Shown piece after piece: positions 24,514-32,594 of a stretch of 32,745 nt of DNA. The stretch covers positions 1 to 32,745 of the forward strand of contig JASHSK010000192.1 in the NCBI GenBank assembly GCA_030038755.1. Reading direction: 5' to 3'. Source of the stretch: Gammaproteobacteria bacterium (GTDB taxonomy: Bacteria; Pseudomonadota; Gammaproteobacteria; Steroidobacterales; Steroidobacteraceae). A program made the translations under genes and the position numbers. The stretch's first letter is position 1. Each line of letters opens with the position of its first letter. The notes below the pieces were generated by a model. It was not told the DNA's origin, ran no database searches, and saw only the letters and a list, made by a program, of their open reading frames with translations.

Positions 24514-26064
24514 ATGCGCATGGATCGTTTTGCCAGGAAACTCTGTTGGCCGGCGGTGCGGAAGGTCGCCGGCACCGCGCGATTGCCGGTCGCCGCTACT
24601 GTGCCATGGGCGGCGGGCCAGCGCGCGCGGGCGCTGGGGACGCGCGCCGTGATCGCGGCGTTTGCCGCACTGATCGTGTCCGTGCTGCTGCATGCGGCAC
24701 CGGCCGCGGCCCAGACGGCACCCCCTGCGCCGGCAGCAGCAGCACCGGCCGCGGCGACACCCGCCCCAGCGGCTACGGCGCCGGCACCCGCCGCGGCGCC
24801 CGCCGCAGCTGCGGCTGCGGCGCCGACCCAGCCCTATGTCACCACGTTCGACAAGATCAATTCGGGCGACACCGCGTGGATGCTGACCTCCACGGCGCTG
24901 GTGCTGATGATGACGGTGCCGGGACTGGCGCTGTTCTACGCCGGCATGGTGCGCAAGAAAAATGTGCTCGCGACGCTCATGCAGAGCTTCGCGATCACCT
25001 GCCTGGTGACCGTCCTGTGGTGGGCCGTGGGGTATTCGCTGGCCTTCACACCGGGCAGCAAGTACATCGGCAGCCTGCACTGGGCGTTCCTCAATCACGT
25101 CGTGTACATGCACGATGCAATGAAGGAAAGCGTCTCGCACCTCGCGCCCACGATCCCCGAGACCGTGTACGCGATGTTCCAGGCGACCTTCGCGATCATC
25201 ACCCCGGCCCTGATCTGCGGCTCGTTCGCTGAGCGCATGAAATTCTCGGCGATGATGTGGTTCATGGGCATCTGGCTGATCGTGGTGTACTGCCCGGTGG
25301 CGCACTGGATGTGGGAGTCCACCACCGGCTGGTTCGCTGCCACGCAGCTGGACTTCGCGGGCGGAACGGTGGTGCACATCAACGCCGGTATCGCCGGACT
25401 CGCGACCGCGCTGATGCTCGGCAAGCGCCAGGGTCTGGGACGCGAGGCGATGGCGCCGCATAACCTGACCCTTACCGTGATCGGCGCCTCGCTCCTGTGG
25501 GTCGGCTGGTTCGGCTTCAATGCCGGCTCCGCCGTCGTATCCGACGGCCGCGCGGGCATGGCCTTCGCGGTGACTCATATCGCCACCGCGACCGCGGCGC
25601 TCGCCTGGATGTTCACCGAGTGGCTCGTCAAGGGGAAGCCCAGCGTGCTGGGCATCTGCTCCGGAGCGGTGGCCGGATTGGTGGCCATTACGCCGGCCTC
25701 GGGCTTCGTCAGCCCCGACTCCTCGGTGATCATCGGGCTGGCGGCGGGCGTGGTGTGCTTCTTCACCTCCACCTCCCTGAAGAGGGCGGTGGGCTATGAC
25801 GACTCGCTGGACGCCTTTGGCGTGCACTGCATCGGCGGCATCATCGGAGCCCTGCTGACCGGCGCTCTGGTGAGCAAGGAGATCAGCGGCGCGACCGGCA
25901 GCGTGCTGCTGCAGCTGCGCGGCGTGATCGCCACGCTGGTGTGGAGCTTCGTGATGAGCATGATCATCCTCAAGGCCATCGATCTGACGATCGGGCTGCG
26001 CGTGAGCACCGACGAGGAGCGCGAGGGCCTGGATATTTCGCAGCATGGGGAGAGCATCGAGTAG
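24514..26064 (+). CDS. amtB: Ammonium transporter Amt/AmtB
   Basis: This is a 516-aa ammonium channel of the Amt/MEP/Rh family with eleven expected membrane helices. The protein begins with a long signal-peptide-like leader (AVIAAFAALIVSVLLHAAPAAA). An Ala/Pro-rich periplasmic linker of about 40 residues precedes the core, which begins at DTAWMLTSTALVLMMTVPGLALFYAGMVRKKN. The twin histidines of the pore lie in VVHINAG and FGVHCIGG. The aromatic gate Phe lies in MFQATFAIITPALI and the Trp of the external site in CPVAHWMW. ATG 24514 has GGGAG nine bases upstream. It is paired with the PII gene, as is usual, and followed by an intrinsic terminator. The linker is longer than in E. coli AmtB, as in some other proteobacterial Amts. 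Confidence 0.96.
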   Translation: MRMDRFARKLCWPAVRKVAGTARLPVAATVPWAAGQRARALGTRAVIAAFAALIVSVLLHAAPAAAQTAPPAPAAAAPAAATPAPAATAPAPAAAPAAAAAAAPTQPYVTTFDKINSGDTAWMLTSTALVLMMTVPGLALFYAGMVRKKNVLATLMQSFAITCLVTVLWWAVGYSLAFTPGSKYIGSLHWAFLNHVVYMHDAMKESVSHLAPTIPETVYAMFQATFAIITPALICGSFAERMKFSAMMWFMGIWLIVVYCPVAHWMWESTTGWFAATQLDFAGGTVVHINAGIAGLATALMLGKRQGLGREAMAPHNLTLTVIGASLLWVGWFGFNAGSAVVSDGRAGMAFAVTHIATATAALAWMFTEWLVKGKPSVLGICSGAVAGLVAITPASGFVSPDSSVIIGLAAGVVCFFTSTSLKRAVGYDDSLDAFGVHCIGGIIGALLTGALVSKEISGATGSVLLQLRGVIATLVWSFVMSMIILKAIDLTIGLRVSTDEEREGLDISQHGESIE

Positions 26065-26162
26065 GGAGGACGAGGGCGAGCTGGCCGCGCGGGTGGCCCG
26101 GCCAGCAAGTCCGCAATTGAACAATAAGCCGCCTTGGCGCTTATGCGCAGACCCCCCCTCGA

Positions 26163-26203
26163 CCCCGGCGCGGACCCTGAAGTCCCGCCGGGGTAATTTT
26201 TTT
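26163..26203 (+). terminator. Intrinsic terminator downstream of amtB
   Basis: CCCCGGCG pairs with CGCCGGGG. An inner GGAC/GTCC stem encloses the loop CCTGAA. The hairpin is followed by TAATTTTTTT. Stem, loop and T-tract are all strong, ending the PII-amt transcription unit about 100 bases after the amt stop. Confidence 0.9.
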
Positions 26204-26386
26204 CAGCCGAGCCCAGTCGGCGCAGCGCCGGGCATGCGGCCCGCGGTGCACCACCCACCGGCTTCGAAGCCGTCTGCAGCCGACGTTCCGACGCAGGCCG
26301 TACTCGGCCCTCGCGCGACTGTGACGCCGTTCACCTCTTTGGCGAGCACGATCATCCGATACTGTGAGCCGCCTCGGAGGTCCGCC
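26204..26386. other. Intergenic region upstream of DUF4124 gene
   Basis: Together with 26065-26162 and the terminator this makes a 322-bp gap without a gene. After the terminator I see no gene-like frame and no convincing promoter. A CGGAGG ribosome binding site at 26375-26380 belongs to the next gene. Confidence 0.5.
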
Positions 26387-26842
26387 ATGCGTCGATACCT
26401 CGTGACCCTGTTGTTGATCCCGCTGCCGCTGACGGCCGCTTTGGCCGCGGACGTGTACCGCTCCGTGGATGCGCAGGGCCACGTTCAGTACAGCGATACT
26501 CCGACGCCCGGGGCGGTACTGGTCTCGACCACCGACGTCTCCACTGGCGCGGATGACAGTGCGTCTACCAAGGGCGCGATCGAAAAGGCTGCCAATGAGG
26601 CGAGCGACCAGGTGGCTCAGGAGGAGGCACAGAGGGCCGTCGACAAGGACACCGCCGCGGCCCATGCCGCGCAGTGCAAGCAGGCCCAGGATGCCTATCA
26701 GAAGTCGATCACGGCGCGCCGGCTGTACACCGTCGACGCGAACGGCGATCGTCAGTACATGAGCGATGAGCAGGCCGACCAGCTGCGCGTGCAGTACCGC
26801 ATGGCGATGGAGTCGGCCTGTCAGGATCAGGACTCGCAGTAA
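26387..26842 (+). CDS. DUF4124 domain-containing exported protein
   Basis: The 151-aa product has a signal peptide (MRRYLVTLLLIPLPLTAALA) followed by a DUF4124 domain whose hallmark is DVYRSVDAQGHVQYSDTPTPGA. The middle is an Ala/Glu/Gln-rich, probably helical segment of about 60 residues. The C-terminal part has YTVDANGDRQYMSDEQADQLR. DUF4124 is common in gammaproteobacterial envelope proteins of unknown role. ATG 26387 has CGGAGG six bases upstream; the ORF-track start at 26045 spans the terminator and is wrong. It precedes dapF by 119 bases, where a small lipoprotein gene is found in some relatives; none is seen here. A 6-bp hairpin (CCCGAG/CTCGGG, 26885-26900) lies in that gap. Confidence 0.8.
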   Translation: MRRYLVTLLLIPLPLTAALAADVYRSVDAQGHVQYSDTPTPGAVLVSTTDVSTGADDSASTKGAIEKAANEASDQVAQEEAQRAVDKDTAAAHAAQCKQAQDAYQKSITARRLYTVDANGDRQYMSDEQADQLRVQYRMAMESACQDQDSQ

Positions 26843-26961
26843 CACGCCCGCGCGGCGCCAGTCGCGCACCCGTCTTCCCGGCAACCCGAGAGAGCTCGGG
26901 ATGCGCCGCGATCCACACAGTCCCAGTCCCCCGGCCGAGGCGATGCGGTATGCTGCCGCCG

Positions 26962-27792
26962 ATGCGCCTCGACTTCGTCAAGATGCACGGGCTGGGCAAT
27001 GATTTCATAGTCCTCGAGCTGCCTTCCGACGCCACCCTTCCGACCCCCGCGCAGTGGCGCGCACTGTCCGACCGGCACGCCGGCATCGGATTCGATCAGG
27101 CGCTGGTGCTGCAGCCGGCGCGCCGCCCGGGAACCGACGTCTACTATCGCGTCTTCAACGCCGACGGCGGCGAGGTCGAGCAGTGCGGCAACGGCGCGCG
27201 CTGCGTGGCCGCGCTGCTGCAAGCGCGCGCGGCCGGCCGCGCCGCCCCGCTCACACTGGACAGCCCGGGTGGAGTGCTGCGGGCGCACGCGCTGCCCGAT
27301 GGGCGTGTCTCGGTGGATATGGGCGCACCGGATTTCGAGCCGGCCGCGCTGCCATTTCGCGCGCCGGCGCGCAGCGCGAGCTATCCCCTGCAGCTCGACG
27401 GCGAGAGTCTCGAGGCCGGCGCCGTCTCGATCGGCAACCCGCACGTCGTGCTGCGCGTGGCGCAGGTAGAGGCCGCGCCGGTGGAGCGCGTCGGCCGCGC
27501 GCTGCAGAGTTGCGCGCGTTTTCCACGCCAGGTGAACGTGGGCTTCATGCAGATACTCGACCGCGAGCACATCCGTCTGCGCGTGTACGAGCGCGGTGTG
27601 GGTGAGACGCTCGCCTGCGGCACTGGAGCCTGTGCGGCGGCGGTCATCGGCCGCGACCAGGGACTGCTGGATGCAGACGTCGAGGTGCATGTGCCCGGCG
27701 GGACGTTGAGCGTACACTGGGCCGGTGAGGGCGAATCGGTATGGCTGACCGGCCCCGCACAGCGGTCCTTCGCGGGCTACGTGGAGATCTGA
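26962..27792 (+). CDS. dapF: Diaminopimelate epimerase
   Basis: DapF converts LL- to meso-diaminopimelate for lysine and peptidoglycan synthesis in the cytoplasm. The 276-aa length is standard. The two catalytic cysteines are Cys75 in EQCGNGARC and Cys219 in LACGTGACA. The N-terminal FVKMHGLGNDFIVL and PRQVNVGFMQ are family signatures. ATG 26962 is preferred to 26950 because the family starts directly before the FxKMHGLGNDF motif. It heads the block dapF-DUF484-xerC-hslVU. Confidence 0.97.
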   Translation: MRLDFVKMHGLGNDFIVLELPSDATLPTPAQWRALSDRHAGIGFDQALVLQPARRPGTDVYYRVFNADGGEVEQCGNGARCVAALLQARAAGRAAPLTLDSPGGVLRAHALPDGRVSVDMGAPDFEPAALPFRAPARSASYPLQLDGESLEAGAVSIGNPHVVLRVAQVEAAPVERVGRALQSCARFPRQVNVGFMQILDREHIRLRVYERGVGETLACGTGACAAAVIGRDQGLLDADVEVHVPGGTLSVHWAGEGESVWLTGPAQRSFAGYVEI

Positions 27793-27810
27793 GGGAAAGG
27801 AGCCTGGGCG

Positions 27811-28623
27811 ATGAGCAGCAATCAGGTGCAGGGTTTGAGCGGCGATGGGATCGACGAGGAAGCGGTTGCCCACTACCTGCAGCAGAACACCGACTTCTTC
27901 GAGCGCCACCCGCAGCTGCTGGCGCGCCTGCGGCTGCACCATCCACGCAACGGTGCCACCATATCGCTCATCGAACGGCAGGTCGAGGTGCTGCGCGAGA
28001 AGTTTCAGGCACAGGAGCAGAAGCTCGCCGAGTTCGTGCGTGTGGCACGCGCCAACAATGTGCTCGCCGACAAGATCCATCGCTTCACCTGCCGGCTGCT
28101 GCACACGACGACATCCACGCAGGTGCTGGCCGCGACCGAGGCCAGTCTGCGCGAGGACTTCGATACCTTTCATGCGGTGCTGGTGCTGGCGGAGCCGCAG
28201 GCTGTGCTCGCCACCGCGGCCGGCGCCGCCGGTGCGGTCACACTCACCGCAGTCGCAGCAGCCGCGGTCAGCGCCAGCGGCGGCGATGCCGCGCTCGGTG
28301 CGGCGGCCGGCGCCGACACGACGCTGGCGCAGCGCTTCCTGCGCCGCGTCTCGCCGCAGGACACCGTCTACCGCAGCTTCGAGGGATTGTTCGCGACCTG
28401 CAGGCCGCGCTGCGGACAGGTGCGCGATTCGCAGCGCGAATTTCTCTTCGGCAGCGACGCCGCGAGCATCGGCTCGGTGGCGCTGATTCCCCTGGGTGGG
28501 CAGCCGCCGCTCGGGCTGCTGGCCCTCGGCAGCGTCGACCACGAGCGCTTCCATCCCGGGATGAGCACCGAATTTCTCTCGCGCATCGGCGAGCTGGTCA
28601 CGCAGGCGCTGTCGCGGGGTTGA
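27811..28623 (+). CDS. DUF484 family protein (YigA-like, GAF-type)
   Basis: This 270-aa protein of the DUF484 family is found between dapF and xerC in many gammaproteobacteria. It starts with EEAVAHYLQQNTDFFERHPQLLARLRLHHP, continues with a helical segment rich in Gln and Arg (ISLIERQVEVLREKFQAQEQKLAEFVRVARAN), and ends in a GAF-like domain (GSVALIPLGGQPPLGLLALGSVDHERFHPGMSTEFLSRIGELV). An unusual Ala-rich insert of about 35 residues (residues about 135-172) interrupts the GAF-like part. ATG 27811 is preceded by AAGGAG. The molecular role is not established. Confidence 0.87.
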   Translation: MSSNQVQGLSGDGIDEEAVAHYLQQNTDFFERHPQLLARLRLHHPRNGATISLIERQVEVLREKFQAQEQKLAEFVRVARANNVLADKIHRFTCRLLHTTTSTQVLAATEASLREDFDTFHAVLVLAEPQAVLATAAGAAGAVTLTAVAAAAVSASGGDAALGAAAGADTTLAQRFLRRVSPQDTVYRSFEGLFATCRPRCGQVRDSQREFLFGSDAASIGSVALIPLGGQPPLGLLALGSVDHERFHPGMSTEFLSRIGELVTQALSRG

Positions 28624-28672
28624 TCCGCGGCGGGAGCTCGAGCAAGCCCGGAGCCAGGGGCCTGGCACATCG

Positions 28673-29575
28673 ATGACACCGCCGGCTCTGAAGTGGCTCG
28701 ATCGCTTCGCGCAGCACCTCGCCAGCGAGCGGCGTCTTTCGCCGCACACGGTCGCGGCCTACCGGCGCGATCTCGACGCGCTGCGCCGCTGGTGCGACGA
28801 CGCCGCCCTCGGGGATTGGACCCAGCTCGATCATCAGCACGTGCGCCGCTTCGCTGCGCGCAGCCACGCGCGCGGCCTGTCGGGCCGCAGTGTGCAGCGC
28901 CGCCTCGCGGCCGTGCGCAGTTTCTTCGGCTACCTGACGCGCGAAGCAGCGCTGGCGAACAATCCCGCCCTGGACGTACGAGCTCCCAAGGCCGCGCGCC
29001 GCCTGCCCGCCACCCTGGACGTGGACCAGATGGCGCGATTGCTGTCGATGCGGCCGCATGATCCGCTGCAGGTGCGCGATCTGGCGCTCATGGAGCTGCT
29101 GTATTCGAGCGGTCTGCGGCTCGCCGAGGTCGTGGCGCTGCCGCTGGCGGGGCTGGATTTGCTGGCCGGCGAAGTGCGTGTACGCGGCAAGGGCGACAAG
29201 GAGCGCGTCGTGCCGGTGGGCCGCGTGGCGCGGGCCGCGCTCGAGGCCTGGCTCGCCGAGCGAGCGAAGCTCGTGGGCCGTGAGGTGCAGGCGCTGTTCG
29301 TCGGCCGCGGCGGACGACCGCTCGGTGCGCGAGCCGTGCAGCTGCGCGTGGCGGCCCACGCGCGCGCCATGGGCTTGCCGATGCATCTGCATCCGCACAT
29401 GTTCCGGCACGCATTCGCGACGCATCTGCTTGAATCCAGCCACGATCTGCGCGCCGTACAGGATCTGCTGGGACACGCCAGCATCAGCACGACGCAGATC
29501 TACACGCATCTTGATTTCCAGCACCTCGCCCGCACATATGATGCAGCGCATCCGCGTGCCAGGCGCCGCGGCTGA
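28673..29575 (+). CDS. xerC: Tyrosine recombinase XerC
   Basis: XerC, with XerD, resolves chromosome dimers at dif sites. The 300-aa protein has an N-terminal SAM-like core-binding domain (WLDRFAQHLASERRLSPHTVAAYRRDL) and a C-terminal catalytic domain. Catalytic residues seen are Arg149 in SSGLRLAEV, Lys in GKGDKERVVPV, His242 and Arg245 in HMFRHAFATH, His268 in LGHASISTTQ and nucleophile Tyr277 in IYTH. The position after dapF-DUF484 is the classical xerC locus, so it is chromosomal housekeeping and not an integron or phage integrase. Confidence 0.96.
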   Translation: MTPPALKWLDRFAQHLASERRLSPHTVAAYRRDLDALRRWCDDAALGDWTQLDHQHVRRFAARSHARGLSGRSVQRRLAAVRSFFGYLTREAALANNPALDVRAPKAARRLPATLDVDQMARLLSMRPHDPLQVRDLALMELLYSSGLRLAEVVALPLAGLDLLAGEVRVRGKGDKERVVPVGRVARAALEAWLAERAKLVGREVQALFVGRGGRPLGARAVQLRVAAHARAMGLPMHLHPHMFRHAFATHLLESSHDLRAVQDLLGHASISTTQIYTHLDFQHLARTYDAAHPRARRRG

Positions 29576-29584
29576 GCACTCACC

Positions 29585-30136
29585 ATGAGCGACAACTCCA
29601 GCTTCGATCCGCATGCCACGACCATCCTGGCCGTGCGTCGCAATGGCGTGATTGCCCTCGGCGGCGACGGCCAGGTGACGCTCGGCAATACCGTCATGAA
29701 ATCCAATGCCCGCAAGGTGCGGCGACTGTCCAATGGCCGTGTGCTCGCCGGCTTTGCCGGCGGCACCGCCGACGCGTTCACGCTGTTCGAGCGCTTCGAG
29801 GGCAAGCTGGAGAAGTATGGCAACCTGACGCGCGCAGCCATCGAGCTGGCGAAGGACTGGCGCGCCGACCGCTACCTGCGCCGGCTCGAGGCGTTGCTGC
29901 TGGTCGGTGACCCGCAGAATCTGTTCGTGGTGTCGGGCAACGGTGACGTCATCGAGCCGGAGTACGCCACCGTGGCGATCGGCTCGGGAGGCCCGTACGC
30001 GCAGGCAGCCGCGCGCGCGCTGCTCGACAACACCGAGCTCGATGCGCGCAGCATCGCCGAGCGTGCGCTCGGCATCGCCGCCGACATCTGCATCTACACC
30101 AACCGCAACCTCGTGATCGAGGAGCTCGGCGCATGA
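29585..30136 (+). CDS. hslV: ATP-dependent protease subunit HslV
   Basis: HslV is the proteasome-like peptidase of the HslVU protease. The catalytic N-terminal Thr is expected at residue 12 ([12 protein letters not shown]), so an 11-residue leader must be removed. Conserved segments are [35 protein letters not shown] and [16 protein letters not shown]. The length of 183 aa is normal. It ends in an ATGA overlap with hslU, so the two are translationally coupled. Confidence 0.97.
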   Translation: MSDNSSFDPHATTILAVRRNGVIALGGDGQVTLGNTVMKSNARKVRRLSNGRVLAGFAGGTADAFTLFERFEGKLEKYGNLTRAAIELAKDWRADRYLRRLEALLLVGDPQNLFVVSGNGDVIEPEYATVAIGSGGPYAQAAARALLDNTELDARSIAERALGIAADICIYTNRNLVIEELGA

Positions 30137-31461
30137 CCCCACAGGCGATCGTCCAGGAGCTCGACAAGCACATCGTCGGGCAGACGGCCGCCAAGCGCGC
30201 GGTGGCCATCGCGCTGCGTAACCGCTGGCGGCGCATGCAGGTCGACGAGCCGCTGCGCCAGGAGATCACGCCGAAGAACATCCTGATGATCGGCCCGACC
30301 GGGGTGGGCAAGACCGAGATCGCCCGCCGCCTGGCGCGCCTTGCGCAGGCGCCGTTCGTCAAGGTCGAGGCGACCAAATTCACCGAGGTCGGCTATGTGG
30401 GTCGCGAGGTCGACTCCATCATCAAGGAGCTGGCCGACGTCGCGGTCAAGATGACGCGCGAGCAGGAGATGGAGCGCGTGCGCGGCAGCGCGCGCGACGC
30501 TGCCGTGGAGCGCGTGCTCGATGCGCTGCTGCCCCGGCCACGCATGCTGGGCTTCTCGACCGACGAGCACGCGCCGGCGCGCGACTCGGAAACCCGCCAG
30601 AAGATGCGCGAGATGCTCGCGCGCGGGGAGATCAACGATCGCGAGGTGGAGATCGAGGTGCGCGCCATGCCGATCGGCGTGGACATCATGGCGCCGCCGG
30701 GCATGGAGGAGATGCAGCAGCAGCTGCAGTCCGTGCTCTCCAACCTCGGCGGCAATCGCACGCGCACGCGGCGCGTGAAGGTGGGCGAGGCCCTCAAGCT
30801 GATGCTCGACGAGGAAGCCGCCAAGCTCATCAATGAGGAGGAGCTCAAGGCGCGGGCGCTCGCCAGCGCCGAGCAGAACGGCATCGTGTTCATCGACGAG
30901 ATCGACAAGATCACGCGCCGGCAGGAGACCATCGGAGCGGACGTATCACGCGAGGGCGTACAGCGCGACCTGTTGCCGCTGGTGGAAGGCTGCACCGTCA
31001 ACACCAAGTACGGCTCGTTGAAGACCGATCACGTGCTGTTCATCGCCTCGGGCGCCTTCCACATGTCGCGGCCGGCGGATCTGATCCCGGAGCTGCAAGG
31101 CCGCTTTCCGATCCGCGTGGAGCTCGACTCGCTCAAGGTCGATGACTTCGTGCGCATCCTGACCGAGCCCGACGCGTCGCTGACGGCGCAGTACCGCGCG
31201 CTGCTCGCGACCGAGCGGCTCACACTGGAGTTCGCGCCCGACGGGGTGCGCCGGCTCGCGGAGATCGCCCATCAGGTCAACGAGCGCACCGAGAACATCG
31301 GCGCCCGGCGGCTGCATACGGTCATGGAGCGGCTGCTCGAATCGGTGTCCTTCGACGCCACCGAGCATCCGGGATCGGCGCTGCGCATCGACGCGCGTTA
31401 CGTCGACGAGCATCTCGGGGACCTCGCCAAGGACGAGGATCTGAGCCGCTACATCCTGTAG
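30133..31461 (+). CDS. hslU: ATP-dependent protease ATPase subunit HslU
   Basis: HslU is the AAA+ unfoldase that feeds substrates to HslV. The 442-aa protein has Walker A GPTGVGKT, the HslU-type sequence [18 protein letters not shown], an intermediate I-domain (residues about 110-240), Walker [12 protein letters not shown], and a C-terminal domain with [20 protein letters not shown]. The C-terminal end YIL is expected for docking to HslV. It overlaps hslV by four bases and converges on the small bTHX gene. Confidence 0.97.
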   Translation: MTPQAIVQELDKHIVGQTAAKRAVAIALRNRWRRMQVDEPLRQEITPKNILMIGPTGVGKTEIARRLARLAQAPFVKVEATKFTEVGYVGREVDSIIKELADVAVKMTREQEMERVRGSARDAAVERVLDALLPRPRMLGFSTDEHAPARDSETRQKMREMLARGEINDREVEIEVRAMPIGVDIMAPPGMEEMQQQLQSVLSNLGGNRTRTRRVKVGEALKLMLDEEAAKLINEEELKARALASAEQNGIVFIDEIDKITRRQETIGADVSREGVQRDLLPLVEGCTVNTKYGSLKTDHVLFIASGAFHMSRPADLIPELQGRFPIRVELDSLKVDDFVRILTEPDASLTAQYRALLATERLTLEFAPDGVRRLAEIAHQVNERTENIGARRLHTVMERLLESVSFDATEHPGSALRIDARYVDEHLGDLAKDEDLSRYIL

Positions 31462-31514
31462 GGCTCTCCTTCGGGGCTCCTTCTGGGGTCCTTCACGGCC
31501 CCGTCAGGGCTGCT

Positions 31515-31658
31515 TCAGGGCTGCTTCCTGGCGGGGCTGCCCGTCGTCGACGTTGTCTTGGCGGCGCGCTGCTTGCCGCCCGGATGCTTCGGACGGCTCT
31601 TGCCGAAGCTGCCGCGGTAGATCTTGCCGCGGCGCGTTTTCATGTCTCCCTTGCCCAC
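31515..31658 (-). CDS. 30S ribosomal protein THX (bTHX)
   Basis: A 47-aa, very basic protein reads GKGDMKTRRGKIYRGSFGKSRP after its start. This matches the small ribosomal protein THX of Thermus ([22 protein letters not shown]) and its homologues in gammaproteobacteria. The start is GTG at 31658 with GGGAG eight bases upstream; the ORF track shows it only inside a 70-aa frame starting at 31727. An extension of about 20 residues (KHPGGKQRAAKTTSTTG...) follows the conserved core. Its position, convergent after hslU, has no functional meaning that I know of. Confidence 0.82.
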   Translation of the reverse strand: MGKGDMKTRRGKIYRGSFGKSRPKHPGGKQRAAKTTSTTGSPARKQP

Positions 31659-31836
31659 CCGCTGTACTCCCGATCGCTGCGCGCCCCACGTGGCGCGCGC
31701 GCAGTCTATTGATTCGCGTCCCGGCATGCCAGTAGGTCAGCGACATCTGATTGCAACATGGGCGGGAAATCCGGCCCCGGCACGCAGGCCAGCGGGCGAC
31801 AATCGCCAACCCACCAGCGCCTCCGTGGAGATCCCC

Positions 31837-32442
31837 ATGGCAACCCAATCACTCCGTGGCTTGAAGATTGCCATTCTGGCCACCGACGGCTTCGAGCAGT
31901 CGGAGCTGACCGAGCCGCGCAAGGCGCTGCAGGACGCCGGCGCCGACACCGAGATCGTCTCGCCCAAGCCGGGACGGCTGCGCGGCTGGAAATTCAAGGA
32001 GTGGGGCGATGAGGTCGCGGTCGACCAGGGGCTGGATGACGCCGATCCCAAGGACTACGACGCGCTGGTGCTGCCGGGCGGAGTGCTCAATCCGGATTCG
32101 CTGCGCACGCAGCCCCGGGCCGTCGCCTTCGTGAAAGCCTTCTTCGATGCCGCCAAACCTGTGGCTGCAATCTGCCACGGCCCCTGGACAGTGGTGGAAT
32201 GTGGGGCCGCGCGCGGCCGGCGTATGACCTCGTGGCCTTCCCTCAGGACGGACATCCGCAACGCGGGAGGGCAGTGGGTCGACGAGGAGGTCGTGGTCGA
32301 CGGCAACCTCATCACCAGCCGCAAGCCCGACGACATTCCGGCCTTCAATCGCGAGATCATCGAGCTGTTCAGCCACGCGGGGCCGGAGGCGCGGGCCGCC
32401 GGCGCGCCGCGCGCCGCGGAGGGCTCGCGGCCGGGAGCGTGA
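31837..32442 (+). CDS. DJ-1/PfpI family protein
   Basis: The 201-aa protein has the class I glutamine-amidotransferase-like fold of the PfpI/YhbO group. Its signatures are LKIAILATDGFEQSELTEPRKALQDAG, DYDALVLPGGVLNPD, the nucleophile elbow AICHGPW with Cys113 followed by His114, and a C-terminal NLITSRKPDDIPAFNREIIELF. Family members have been described as deglycases, glyoxalases or proteases, and the activity here is unknown. ATG 31837 has GGAG six bases upstream; the ORF-track start at 31624 lies in the bTHX gene. The C-terminal 30 residues are Ala/Gly-rich and look disordered. Confidence 0.92.
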   Translation: MATQSLRGLKIAILATDGFEQSELTEPRKALQDAGADTEIVSPKPGRLRGWKFKEWGDEVAVDQGLDDADPKDYDALVLPGGVLNPDSLRTQPRAVAFVKAFFDAAKPVAAICHGPWTVVECGAARGRRMTSWPSLRTDIRNAGGQWVDEEVVVDGNLITSRKPDDIPAFNREIIELFSHAGPEARAAGAPRAAEGSRPGA

Positions 32443-32510
32443 GCGGGGCCTGCAGGACACCCCCGCCGGAGACACCCGCGCCACTGGTCAGCGGCACCTG
32501 ACGTTGCTAT

Positions 32511-32586
32511 CCCACGTGGATACGGGGACCCGTCAGGCGAATACATCTCCCCGTATTCGCCTGAAGGGTCTCCGTATCTATGTGGG
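32511..32586. repeat. Long hairpin, 34-bp stem with 8-nt loop
   Basis: The arm 32511-32544 (CCCACGTGGATACGG...) is nearly complementary to 32553-32586 (...CCGTATCTATGTGGG), with the loop ATCTCCCC. Of 34 positions, 30 are Watson-Crick pairs, three are G-T and one is a G-A mismatch. All three G-T pairs are G-U in a plus-strand transcript but C-A in a minus-strand transcript. No T-tract follows on either side, so it is not a standard terminator. It lies between the convergent DJ-1/PfpI gene and the right-edge gene. Confidence 0.9.
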
Positions 32587-32594
32587 TTGGGGCC

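Noticed and set aside
24484-26124. 546-aa minus-strand ORF rich in His, Gln and Arg
   Set aside because: It is the antisense shadow of amtB; the plus-strand product is a clear ammonium transporter.
26827-28749. 640-aa minus-strand ORF
   Set aside because: Antisense to dapF and DUF484, both recognised on the plus strand.
28673-29575. xerC as a mobile-element integrase
   Set aside because: Its neighbours dapF, DUF484 and hslVU mark the normal housekeeping xerC locus.
29585-29617. N-terminal extension before the catalytic Thr of HslV as an anomaly
   Set aside because: Short leaders before the TTI motif occur in many bacterial HslV proteins and are processed.
28598-30142. 514-aa minus-strand ORF
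   Set aside because: Antisense to xerC and hslV, which are certain.
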